DNA of 32,375 nucleotides from Acrocarpospora phusangensis (GTDB taxonomy: Bacteria; Actinomycetota; Actinomycetes; Streptosporangiales; Streptosporangiaceae). The stretch lies in NCBI RefSeq assembly GCF_016862995.1, contig NZ_BOOA01000088.1:1-32375 (forward strand). The letters run 5' to 3'. The notes below the pieces were generated by a model that was given only the letters and a program-made list of their open reading frames with translations, was not told where the DNA came from and ran no database searches. The translations under genes and the position numbers were made by a program. Positions 22,264 to 30,211 of the stretch are shown here, in pieces; position 1 is the first letter of the stretch, and the number at the start of each line of letters is the position of its first letter.

Positions 22264-23937
22264 ATGATCCAGCTACCCCCGATCCTCGCGGATCTGCGGA
22301 GTTACCGGCGAGCGTGGCTGCGCGGCGACCTGCTGGCCGGGCTCACCGTGGCGGGATATCTGGTGCCGCAGGTCATGGCGTACGCGACGGTGGCGGGGTT
22401 GCCGCCGGTGGCCGGGCTCTGGGCGGTCCTTGCGCCGCTGGCGCTCTATCCGCTGTTCGGGTCGTCGCGGCAGCTGTCGATCGGCCCCGAGTCGTCGACC
22501 GCCTTGATGACCGCCGTCGCGATCGGGCCGCTGGCCGCCGGCGATCCCACGCGGTACGCGGCACTGGCGACTTCGCTGGCCGTCATGGTGGGCGTGCTGG
22601 CCGTGGCCTGCTGGGCGCTCCGGCTGGGTTTCGTCGCCAATCTGCTGTCCCGGCCCGTCCTGGTCGGATATCTCGCCGGGCTCGCCCTCACGATGATCGT
22701 CTCGCAGCTGGGGCGGACCACGGGGATCCCGATCGAGGGCAACGAGTTCTTCGACGAATTGCTCTCGTTCGCGCGCGGGCTGCCGCGGATCCACGTGCCG
22801 ACGCTGCTGTTCGCCGTGGCCGTTCTGGTCTTCCTGTTCCTGCTGAAACGGCTGCTGCCCGCCGTGCCCGGCCCGCTCCTGGCGGTTCTGATCGCCACCG
22901 CCGTAGTCATGATCTTCGGTATCGAACGCTACGGGATCGAGGTCGTCGGGCCGATCCCCACCGGGCTCCCGGCGCCCGCGCTGCCGGTGAACGTGGACTT
23001 CAGCGACCTCGTCCTGCCCGCCATCGGCGTCCTCCTGGTCGGCTACACCGACAACGTGCTCACCGGCCGGTCCTTCGCCGAGCGGCACAAGCAGGAGATC
23101 GACGCCAACCGGGAGCTCCTCGCGCTGGGCGCGGCCAACGTGGGCGCCGGGGTGTTCCAGGGTTTTCCGGTCAGCAGCAGCGGCAGCCGTACCGCGCTGG
23201 CCGACGCGGTGGGCAGCCGCACCCAGCTGTACTCGCTGGTCACCCTGGCCGGGGTGGTCGTCGTCCTGATCGCCGCGGGACCGCTGCTGGCGGCGTTCCC
23301 CGTGGCGGCCCTCGGCGCCATCGTCATCTACGCCGCGATCCAGCTGATCGACGTGGCCCAGTTCCGGCGCCTGTTCGCGTTCCGCCGCAGCGAACTGCTG
23401 CTCGCGCTCGCCGCCTGCGTCAGCGTCCTGGTCTTCGACATCCTGTACGGCGTGCTGCTCGCCGTGGCTCTCTCCGTCGCGGACCTGCTCGCCCGCGTGG
23501 CCCGCCCCCACGACGCGATCCTCGGCGTCGTTCCCGGCCTGGCGGGCATGCACGACGTCGACGACTATCCGCAGGCGCGTACCATTCCCGGGCTGGTCGT
23601 CTACCGGTACGACTCGCCGCTGTTCTTCGCGAACGCGCAGAACTTCCGCCGCCGCGCGCTGGCCGCCGTCGACGAGCACGAGGGGCCGGTCCACTGGTTC
23701 GTCCTCAACGCGGAGGCGAATGTGGAGGTCGACATCACCGCGCTGGACGCCGTGGAATCGCTCCGCTCGGAGCTGGCCGGCCGGGGCGTCGTGTTCGCCA
23801 TGGCCCGGGTGAAACAGGATCTCCGGGATTCACTCGACGCTTTCGGGCTGACGGCCTCGGTGGGGGCGGACCATCTGTTTCCGACTCTGCCGACCGCTGT
23901 CGCCGCGTACGAGGAGTGGCGGGCCGGCCATCCGTGA
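22264..23937 (+). CDS. SulP-family anion permease with STAS domain
   Basis: The 557-residue permease carries inorganic anions such as sulfate or bicarbonate across the membrane. The first 410 residues contain ten or more hydrophobic helices. The N-terminal GDLLAGLTVAGYLVPQVMAYATVAGLPPVAGLW is the SulP signature, and VFQGFPVSSSGSRTALAD is the conserved core loop. A cytosolic STAS domain (about 430-557) ends the protein. ATG 22264 is preferred by family alignment; there is no good ribosome site, so the mRNA may be leaderless or nearly so. It starts 46 bases after a terminator and has no DosR-like box, so it is probably transcribed on its own. It is convergent, two bases apart, with the next gene. 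Confidence 0.93.
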   Translation: MIQLPPILADLRSYRRAWLRGDLLAGLTVAGYLVPQVMAYATVAGLPPVAGLWAVLAPLALYPLFGSSRQLSIGPESSTALMTAVAIGPLAAGDPTRYAALATSLAVMVGVLAVACWALRLGFVANLLSRPVLVGYLAGLALTMIVSQLGRTTGIPIEGNEFFDELLSFARGLPRIHVPTLLFAVAVLVFLFLLKRLLPAVPGPLLAVLIATAVVMIFGIERYGIEVVGPIPTGLPAPALPVNVDFSDLVLPAIGVLLVGYTDNVLTGRSFAERHKQEIDANRELLALGAANVGAGVFQGFPVSSSGSRTALADAVGSRTQLYSLVTLAGVVVVLIAAGPLLAAFPVAALGAIVIYAAIQLIDVAQFRRLFAFRRSELLLALAACVSVLVFDILYGVLLAVALSVADLLARVARPHDAILGVVPGLAGMHDVDDYPQARTIPGLVVYRYDSPLFFANAQNFRRRALAAVDEHEGPVHWFVLNAEANVEVDITALDAVESLRSELAGRGVVFAMARVKQDLRDSLDAFGLTASVGADHLFPTLPTAVAAYEEWRAGHP

Positions 23938-23939
23938 CC

Positions 23940-24563
23940 TCAGTAGGTTGCGGACTTCGCCCGTACCGTGATGTGGCCTTCGGCCTGAATCTTGCCGCGG
24001 GTCGCTCTGGTGAAAGCGAGCCAGGCCGCGCGGCGGATGTCCTCGGTCACCACGTCGCCGGGCTGGTTGAGCAGCGACACCTCGATCTGCACGGTGCCGT
24101 CGACGTCGAGCAGGCGGACGTCGGGGTTCTCGCCGAGTCGCCGGGCGATGGGGGTGACCGCCTCGGCGACAGCTCGGCGGACGATCGGGCCGGTGGGGGC
24201 CACGGCCTTGGCGCAGGCCGCGAGGAGTTCGTCCGGTTCGCACACCGCCATGGCTTCCCCGGCGAGGGTGGAACCCGCGGGAGGACGGCCCGCGATCAGG
24301 AGCGGGACACCGGTGCGGACCGCGCACATCGCTCCGGCTTCCCGCATGGTGAAGGGCCCGGGGACCGGCCTGACGTCCACCACCAGATCGACCACCTCGG
24401 GTCTCAGCGGGCAACGGCCGCCCACCGCCAGCCCGACGCAGGGCGCCGGTCCCACATCGGCCCCCGCCGGATGGCAGAACGCGACGTCGTGGCCGTCGAG
24501 GGCCAGGATCGCCCCGGGGACCGTTCCAGCGGCCGGGATGGATTCGGTGACGAGCACTTTCAT
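23940..24563 (-). CDS. Cys-containing protein of unknown function, dormancy-island member
   Basis: The 207-residue soluble protein starts MKVLVTESIPAAGTV, looks alpha/beta, and has four Cys in its first half. They lie in VAFCHP, APCVGL, GGRCPL and GAMCAV, with one further Cys in AVCEPDELL. The C-terminal third (VQIEVSLLNQPGD...) resembles small beta domains. I recall related proteins near stress and hypoxia genes of actinobacteria, but no function is known to me; a redox or metal role for the Cys is a guess. ATG 24563 follows AAGGTGG; the frame opens further back to 24674 but this would run through the upstream boxes. Two DosR-like boxes lie 39-73 bases upstream. Confidence 0.75.
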   Translation of the reverse strand: MKVLVTESIPAAGTVPGAILALDGHDVAFCHPAGADVGPAPCVGLAVGGRCPLRPEVVDLVVDVRPVPGPFTMREAGAMCAVRTGVPLLIAGRPPAGSTLAGEAMAVCEPDELLAACAKAVAPTGPIVRRAVAEAVTPIARRLGENPDVRLLDVDGTVQIEVSLLNQPGDVVTEDIRRAAWLAFTRATRGKIQAEGHITVRAKSATY

Positions 24564-24601
24564 GGAGGCCACCTTGCCCGGCCGCGGCTTCATCGCGGTA
24601 G

Positions 24602-24636
24602 AGGCCCGAAGTCCTCTGTGAAAGGCCAAGAGTCCT
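24602..24636. promoter_or_regulatory. Two DosR/OsdR-like boxes upstream of the Cys-containing gene
   Basis: AGGCCCGAAGTCCT (24602-24615) and AGGCCAAGAGTCCT (24623-24636) both fit RGGNCNNNNGNCCY, starts 21 bp apart. They sit 39 bases before ATG 24563 on the minus strand. This is the clearest pair in the window. Confidence 0.7.
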
Positions 24637-24698
24637 TTTCCCGAAACCGCGCCACCAAATTCGATTTTTCCCATTAATTCCCGTTAATGGGGTCCAAG

Positions 24699-25367
24699 TC
24701 AGTACACGGGTGGGAAGACCTGCTCGCCGCCGGTCGCCGGTGTGTCGATTGTCGAGACCGCGTCCACGATTCCGTCGATCTGGCGAATCGCCTGGAGGAG
24801 TCTGGCGGCCTCCGCCGCCGTGGCCTTCCCGCCGACGGTGACCACGCCGCCGCTGATCTCGACGGTCAGCGCCGCCGGATCCAGTCCGAGCGTGTCGCGG
24901 ATGACGGCGGTGATCTCCTCGTGCAGGTCGCCGACCGGCCGCGCGAAGACACGCAGCAGGTCGGACTGGTGCAGGGTGCCGCAGACACGGCCGGTGACCG
25001 CGTCGATGACCGGCAGCTGCTTGACGCGGTTCTCGTGCATCAGGCGCGCCGCCGCCTTGACCGGGGTGCCGGGCGTGACGACGATCGCCGGCGAGGTCAT
25101 CAGCTGCATCGCCGTCACCCCGGCCGCCTTGCGCCGCTCCTCACGCCGGGCCGGGGACAGGGACCCCAGGCCATGCCGTACCGGTTCGGTCTCCTTGAGC
25201 AGCAGGTCGTCCTCCGAGACCACGCCCACCGGACGGCGGTCCTGGTCGATGACGGTGACGGCGCCGACCTTGAAACGCTGCATGGCGGCCACGATCTCGC
25301 CGAAGCCCGCGTCCTGGGTGACCGCGATCGCGACGCGTCCCATGACGTCCATGACTTCCATCGGCAT
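24699..25367 (-). CDS. CBS-pair protein with C-terminal BON domain
   Basis: The 222-residue protein has two CBS motifs (about residues 1-60 with GAVTVIDQDRRPVGVVSEDDLL, and about 85-140 with VKQLPVIDAVTGRVCGTLHQSDLL) which together bind adenine nucleotides. A BON domain (about 145-205, LTVEISGGVVTVGGKAT) follows, expected to bind lipid or membrane surfaces. This layout is frequent in hypoxia-type stress clusters of actinobacteria. ATG 25367 follows GGAG at six bases; ATG 25382 is an alternative. It lies 28 bases after the universal stress gene on the same strand and is probably co-transcribed under its boxes. Confidence 0.9.
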   Translation of the reverse strand: MPMEVMDVMGRVAIAVTQDAGFGEIVAAMQRFKVGAVTVIDQDRRPVGVVSEDDLLLKETEPVRHGLGSLSPARREERRKAAGVTAMQLMTSPAIVVTPGTPVKAAARLMHENRVKQLPVIDAVTGRVCGTLHQSDLLRVFARPVGDLHEEITAVIRDTLGLDPAALTVEISGGVVTVGGKATAAEAARLLQAIRQIDGIVDAVSTIDTPATGGEQVFPPVY

Positions 25368-25395
25368 CTCACTCTCCTTCATCTCCGACCCGCCC

Positions 25396-26235
25396 TCAGG
25401 ACGTGATCCGGACGATGCCCACCGGGCAGGGGGCGTGGTGCATCATGGCCTGGCTGATCGACCCGAGGAGCATGCCCGTCAGGATGCCGTGCCCGTGCGA
25501 GCCGACGACGAGCAGGTCAGCGCCCTCGGCCGCGTGACTCAGGGCGTCGACGGGGTGCCCTTGGACGACGTCCGTCGACGCCCGCACGTCCGGGTAGGTC
25601 TCCTGCCATCCGGCCAGGGCCTCGGCCAGCGTGCGCCTGCTGGCCTCCGGTTCGGTTCCGAGAACGTCCGTACGGATGAGGTCGTGCCAGTCCCAGGCGA
25701 GAACGGCGCGCAGGTCGTTCCCGCGCAGGGCCGCCTCCTTGAAGGCGAACTCGAGAACGGCGGGCTGGGCGGTCGAGCCGTCCACCCCCACCACGATCTC
25801 CGGCCGGGGCGGCGACCGCCATTTCCGTACGACGACGACATCGCACACCGCGTGCCCGGCCACCCCGTACGCGACGGAGCCGACCAGCTTCCCGCGCAGC
25901 GCCCCGAGTCCGGAGTCTCCGACGACCAGCAGATCGGCTTCGCGCGACTCCTTGATGAGGGCCAGCCGGGGGTCGTCGCCCACCAGCGCCGGCTCGACGC
26001 GTACCTTCGGCTCGGCGCGCTGCGCCGCGGCGACGGCCTCGGCGAGCGCGACGTGCCCGCCGTCCCGCATCCAGCTCGCGACCCCGCTGTACGGCCCGGC
26101 CTGCCCCCGGTCGAGGCACCAGGCGGGCACCGCGTACACGACCCGCAGCGGCACGTCGCGGAGGACGGCCTCGTGAGCCGCCCACGCCACCGCCTCCAAT
26201 CCGGCGCGCAGGCCGTCCACTCCGACGATGATCAC
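25396..26235 (-). CDS. Tandem-domain universal stress protein
   Basis: The 279-residue protein has two UspA domains (about 1-140 and 143-279). Each ends with the ATP-binding pattern G-x2-G-x9-G: VVGDSGLGALRGKLVGSVAYG in the first, and VVGSHGHGILTGMLLGS in the second. Two-domain Usp proteins are typical of DosR-type dormancy regulons in actinobacteria and act in persistence under low oxygen. GTG 26235 is preferred because GGGAGG lies five bases upstream and MIIVGVDG is the usual family start; ATG 26268 is an alternative. Two DosR-like boxes are 61 and 83 bases upstream, and the CBS-BON gene follows. Confidence 0.92.
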   Translation of the reverse strand: MIIVGVDGLRAGLEAVAWAAHEAVLRDVPLRVVYAVPAWCLDRGQAGPYSGVASWMRDGGHVALAEAVAAAQRAEPKVRVEPALVGDDPRLALIKESREADLLVVGDSGLGALRGKLVGSVAYGVAGHAVCDVVVVRKWRSPPRPEIVVGVDGSTAQPAVLEFAFKEAALRGNDLRAVLAWDWHDLIRTDVLGTEPEASRRTLAEALAGWQETYPDVRASTDVVQGHPVDALSHAAEGADLLVVGSHGHGILTGMLLGSISQAMMHHAPCPVGIVRITS

Positions 26236-26295
26236 GATGTCCTCCCGCGGGGTCGATGCTGCCTTCATGTTCCGCGGTCAGTACCGCGGTGAAAA

Positions 26296-26331
26296 GGGCC
26301 GATCGGCCCGAACCGACAGGGCCTCCGTCCT
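26296..26331. promoter_or_regulatory. Two DosR/OsdR-like boxes upstream of the universal stress gene
   Basis: GGGCCGATCGGCCC (26296-26309, a perfect palindrome) and AGGGCCTCCGTCCT (26318-26331) have starts 22 bp apart. The first fits RGGNCNNNNGNCCY fully; the second deviates at one core position. They lie between this gene and the CBS relic. Confidence 0.6.
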
Positions 26332-26336
26332 GGGCG

Positions 26337-26535
26337 CTAACGGTGGCCCAGTCCGTCGGATGCCGGGTCCACCAGTTCGAGGCGGAACAGGGCGGAGCCG
26401 ACCTGCCCGGGGCCGGTCGCTGTTCCCACCTGGCCGGCGACCGCTTTGAGAATGTCGATCGTCGTGATGATGCCGACGGTCCAGCCCGCCTCGTCCACCA
26501 CGGGAAGCGCGTCCCTGCCGCAGTCGAGCTCCCCC
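26337..26535 (-). pseudogene. Relic of a CBS-domain gene
   Basis: The minus strand frame reads DALPVVDEAGWTVGIITTID, ILKAVAGQ and then a short tail to a TAG at 26337. This is the second half of a CBS motif. Upstream in the frame there is no convincing start and no other CBS motif; the sequence becomes unrelated before the P-type ATPase. About 65 codons remain, so I read it as the broken 3' end of an earlier CBS protein of the island. Confidence 0.65.
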
Positions 26536-26568
26536 TCGATGGGACCGCATCGAGCGGGGCGTGCGCTG

Positions 26569-26603
26569 CGGCCGAACGTCGTCTTGGTACGGACTTTCGT
26601 CCC
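26569..26603. promoter_or_regulatory. DosR/OsdR-like boxes upstream of the P-type ATPase
   Basis: CGGACTTTCGTCCC (26590-26603; reverse GGGACGAAAGTCCG) is close to the mycobacterial DosR core GGGACTTNNGTCC. A weaker half, CGGCCGAACGTCGT (26569-26582), lies 21 bp upstream. The good box is 66 bases before the ATG at 26670. Confidence 0.6.
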
Positions 26604-26669
26604 TGTCCGCCCGGAAACCCGCTGCCGAGACTGGGGGCGACGGACGAACCACCCGACCAGGAGCGACAG

Positions 26670-29267
26670 ATGGCGAGTGAGAAGGTCCCGGGGCTTTCGT
26701 GGACGGAGGCGGCCGAACGGCGCAGGCGGGACGGGGCCAACGTGCTGCCCCGGCAGCCGGCCGTCCCGCTGTGGCGCCGGGTCACCGGCCAGCTCCGCGA
26801 CCCCCTGATCCTCGTCCTCCTGGTCGCGGCGGTGCTGACCGTGGCCACGGGCGACTGGGCCGACATGGTCGTGATCCTTCTGGTGATCGTGGTCAACACC
26901 TCGGTGGGGGTAGGCCAGGAGATCCGCGCCGACCGTGCCATCGCGGCCCTGTCGGAGCTCGCCGCCCCGGCCGCGCGGGTGATCCGGGACGGCTCGCAGG
27001 CGCAGATCCCGGCGGCCGACGTGGTCGTGGGGGATCTTCTGGTCCTGGCCGAGGGCGACATCGTGCCCGCCGACGCCCGGGTGGTGGAGGCGGCGGCGTT
27101 GCTGGTCGACGAATCGGCGCTGACCGGCGAGTCGGTGCCGGTCGACAAGGGCCAGGAGGAGACGGTCTCCTCGGGCACGGTCGTGGTCCGGGGACGAGGC
27201 CGGGCGGAGGTCACGGCCGTCGGGACCGCCAGCGCGACCGGGCGCATAGCGGCCCTGATGGTCAAGACGGCCGGTCTCACGCCCCTGCAGCGACGGCTGG
27301 TGGGCGTCGGCCGCATGCTGGCCGGGGTCGCCGTGCTGCTGTGCGCGATCGTGCTGGCCCTGGGCCTGGTACGCGGCCAGCCGGTCGAACTCATGGTGGT
27401 GACCGCGATCAGCCTGGTGGTGGCGGCCGTACCCGAATCGCTGCCCGCGGTCGTGACCCTGAGCCTGGCGATGGGGGCCCGGCGGATGGCGGCCCGCCAC
27501 GCCCTCGTACGCAAACTGCCCGCCGTGGAGACGCTGGGGTCGGTGACCGTGCTCGCCACCGACAAGACCGGCACCCTGACCGAGGGCCGGATGGTCGCCC
27601 GGCGCATCTGGACGCCCTCGGGAGAGGCCGAGATCACGGGCTCCGGGTACGGCCCCGAGGGCGAGATCATTCATACATCCCTGGACGGTGCGAGCTTTAC
27701 CGACCTGCTGGAGGCGGCGGCGCTGTGCAACGACGCGAGACTGTCTCCTCCGCGGGACAACGGCGGGGAATGGACGGCGCTGGGCGACCCGACTGAGGCG
27801 GCGCTACTCGCCGCCGCCGCGAAGCTGGGTATCGCCGGTTCCGAGGTGCGGCAGCGATTTCCCCGGATCGCCGAGCATCCCTTCGACAGCGACCGCAAAC
27901 GCATGACCACCGTGCACCGGCTTCCGGACGGCCGCGTCCGGGTGATCTGCAAGGGCGCGCCCGAAGCGCTGCTCCATTCGCCGATCCTGACCGATGACCC
28001 GGCGCTCCTGGCCCGCGCCGCCGTACAGGCCGAACAGCTTGCCCGAAACGGCTACCGCGTCCTGGCCGTCGCCAGGCGCGACCTGCCGGACATGCCGGAA
28101 ATCGTCGAAGAGAACGGGCTGACCCTGCTCGGTCTGATCGCGATCCTGGATCCGCCGCGACCCGCAGCCGCCGCCACTGTCGCCGCCTGCCGCCAGGCCG
28201 GGATCAGAACCGTCCTGATCACCGGCGACCATCCCGGCACCGCCCGCGCCATCGCCACCGACCTGGGCATCATCGGCCCGGACGACCCGATAGCGGACTG
28301 CCGGACACCGGAACCACCCGACCCGGACAAGGTCAGCGTCTACGCCCGGGCCACCCCCGAACAGAAACTCGACATCATCCAGAGCATGCGGGACCGCGGC
28401 GACGTCCTGGCGATGACCGGCGACGGCGTCAACGACGGACCCGCGCTGCGCCGCGCCGACATCGGCGTGGCGATGGGAGAACGCGGCACCGAAGTCGCCC
28501 GCCAGGCCGCTGACCTGGTGCTGGCCGACGACGACCTCGACACGGTGGTGGCGGCCGTCGAGGAGGGCCGGCGCGTCTACACCAACATCCGCCGGTTCCT
28601 CGTCTACGCGCTGTCGGGCGGCGCGGCCGAAATCGCCGTGATGCTCCTCGGACCGTTCGCCGGCCTCGCCCTGCCGCTACTGCCCGCCCAGATCCTCTGG
28701 ATCAACCTGCTCACCCACGGACTGCCGGGGGTCGCCCTCGGCGGCGAACCCGCCGTGAAAGGCAGCATGTCCCGCCCACCCCGGCCTCCCGCCGAAAGCA
28801 TCCTCGGCGCGGGCCTGTGGCAGCGGGTACTCCGCATCGCCGTCGTCCTCACCGCGGTCACCCTCGGCGTCGCCATCTGGGCCCACCAGACCGGACGCCC
28901 CTGGCAGAGCATGGCCTTCTTCGCCCTGGGCGCCACCCAACTCGGCGTCGCGATCGGCTCCCGCGCCCGCCCCGGCTCACTCTCCAACCCGCTCCTGCTC
29001 CTCGCCGTCGCCGGCGCCCTCCTCCTCCAACTCGCCGGCCTCTACTTCCCACCCCTCCGCAACCTCCTCAACACCGCCCCCCTGCCCCTCGGCGACCTGC
29101 TCATCGTGTCCGCCCTGTCCGTCCTGGGGTACGCCGCCGTACGACTCGACCGAATCCTCCACCCAAGCCATCGTCCGAATACCCGGGGAACCCGCGACCA
29201 GCTCACCGCGAAAGCAGCGACCAATTCACCACGCAACCAGCGACCATCTCACCGCGACTTGCCATAA
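26670..29267 (+). CDS. P2-type cation-transporting ATPase (CtpF-like)
   Basis: The 865-residue pump moves a cation across the membrane using ATP. Key motifs are TGES at 152-155 (dephosphorylation), PESLP at 255-259 in the fourth helix, DKTGTLTEG with phosphorylated Asp298, and TGDGVNDG at 583-590. There are about ten membrane helices in the P2A layout, similar to mycobacterial CtpF, a known DosR regulon member. The cation is not readable; the PESLP core differs from the PEGLP of calcium pumps. The usual TGDGVNDAPAL has Gly instead of Ala at 590. The tail after about 830 is hydrophilic. ATG 26670 follows AGGAG by six bases. It is probably a single-gene unit under the DosR-like boxes. Confidence 0.92.
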   Translation: MASEKVPGLSWTEAAERRRRDGANVLPRQPAVPLWRRVTGQLRDPLILVLLVAAVLTVATGDWADMVVILLVIVVNTSVGVGQEIRADRAIAALSELAAPAARVIRDGSQAQIPAADVVVGDLLVLAEGDIVPADARVVEAAALLVDESALTGESVPVDKGQEETVSSGTVVVRGRGRAEVTAVGTASATGRIAALMVKTAGLTPLQRRLVGVGRMLAGVAVLLCAIVLALGLVRGQPVELMVVTAISLVVAAVPESLPAVVTLSLAMGARRMAARHALVRKLPAVETLGSVTVLATDKTGTLTEGRMVARRIWTPSGEAEITGSGYGPEGEIIHTSLDGASFTDLLEAAALCNDARLSPPRDNGGEWTALGDPTEAALLAAAAKLGIAGSEVRQRFPRIAEHPFDSDRKRMTTVHRLPDGRVRVICKGAPEALLHSPILTDDPALLARAAVQAEQLARNGYRVLAVARRDLPDMPEIVEENGLTLLGLIAILDPPRPAAAATVAACRQAGIRTVLITGDHPGTARAIATDLGIIGPDDPIADCRTPEPPDPDKVSVYARATPEQKLDIIQSMRDRGDVLAMTGDGVNDGPALRRADIGVAMGERGTEVARQAADLVLADDDLDTVVAAVEEGRRVYTNIRRFLVYALSGGAAEIAVMLLGPFAGLALPLLPAQILWINLLTHGLPGVALGGEPAVKGSMSRPPRPPAESILGAGLWQRVLRIAVVLTAVTLGVAIWAHQTGRPWQSMAFFALGATQLGVAIGSRARPGSLSNPLLLLAVAGALLLQLAGLYFPPLRNLLNTAPLPLGDLLIVSALSVLGYAAVRLDRILHPSHRPNTRGTRDQLTAKAATNSPRNQRPSHRDLP

Positions 29268-29517
29268 CTGGAGCATGGTCGCCACCTCACTCGGGACGCG
29301 GCCGGTCTGGTCCCACACACCCAGCACCCAACCTTCTCCTTCGGCAACCGAATGCCGGTCGTTCCGTCTGCGCCTTGTGGGTTCCCCGCTTGAACGCAAT
29401 CCGTCCCCCACTCGTGATGCGGCGTGGGTGGGCACCCATGGCCACACTGGACATCCTTCCAACCTTGGCGTACGGCGATCTGCTGCATCGCCCCACCAAG
29501 CCGCCTGTTGAGCAGCT
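29268..29517. other. Gene-free stretch without recognisable feature
   Basis: No frame here has a convincing start, ribosome site and family motif. Several short overlapping frames exist on both strands, for example one ending VAVRWSLVAW on the minus strand, but none is recognised. Base composition is less extreme than in the neighbouring pump gene, as in the rest of the 29.3-31.3 kb stretch. A relic of a gene is possible but not shown. Confidence 0.4.
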
Positions 29518-30006
29518 TCAGGAGTTTCCGGTATCCCTAGGCGTCGGCACGTGGATTTTCGAGGCCTTGTCACTGCGACCGAGCAGTACTGCCGCCTCGC
29601 TCAGGACGTCCGCGGCGGCCATCACCTGCTCCGCGTGTCTCCTGGCCGCCGCCGCGACCGACCGGTACAGATCCTCCGCCACGTCAACAACGAAGGCCCC
29701 ATAGATGCGATCTTCTGCCGCCATCGCGACTTGGACATGGCCGGCGAACACCCCATGCATGGCCGCCGACAGCTCGGCCGGCCCGTCCGCTGTCTTCACC
29801 GCTCCAACTCGCTCGGCGTCGGCGGGCGCATAGAACCAGACGCTGACATCTCCCCCGAACTCCTCAAGACAGCCGAACGCCCACAGCTCTCCCGAGCATT
29901 CAAAGATCCCAGCGACAGGACGATCCTCGGGCCCTATCGCGCGGACCAGGGCCACGTTGAGATTGGGAAACCAGGGGTGCGCTCCGAGAACGAGAGGTAA
30001 GGCCAT
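29518..30006 (-). CDS. Protein of unknown function (162 residues)
   Basis: The soluble protein starts MALPLVLGAHPWFPNLNVALVRAIG. It appears alpha/beta for the first 115 residues (AGIFECSGELWAFGCLEEFGGDVSVWFYAPADAERVG) and ends in a helical segment (DVAEDLYRSVAAAARRHAEQVMAAADVLSE). There is no signal peptide or membrane helix. I do not recognise the family. ATG 30006 is chosen as the first Met of the conserved-looking part; the frame opens to 30090 and no start has a good ribosome site. It lies between the pump and a second unknown protein on the same strand, about 200 bases apart. Confidence 0.55.
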   Translation of the reverse strand: MALPLVLGAHPWFPNLNVALVRAIGPEDRPVAGIFECSGELWAFGCLEEFGGDVSVWFYAPADAERVGAVKTADGPAELSAAMHGVFAGHVQVAMAAEDRIYGAFVVDVAEDLYRSVAAAARRHAEQVMAAADVLSEAAVLLGRSDKASKIHVPTPRDTGNS

Positions 30007-30211
30007 GGGCTCACGGTAACTCTCGGGTACGACAGCCCGAAGACCCCGAACTGAAATTCGAGCACTTCGTTCCACTTCACCTTGTGCCACCTGTTCTTGG
30101 CCCTTTGACGAGGGGTCCCAGGCGAACGCTCATAAGCAGATGACGCCGTGGCGACGGCGCAACGGGACGCGCCGCGCTGGAAGTGCAGCTGGAACACGCG
30201 TGTGTTCCCTA

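Noticed and set aside
22206-24677. 823-codon plus-strand frame overlapping the SulP gene
   Set aside because: It is out of frame with the SulP signature and Arg/Gly-rich throughout, so it is a shadow.
26337-27674. 445-codon minus-strand frame over the P-type ATPase start
   Set aside because: Only its last 65 codons resemble a CBS motif; the rest is antisense to the ATPase. I kept the CBS part as a relic.
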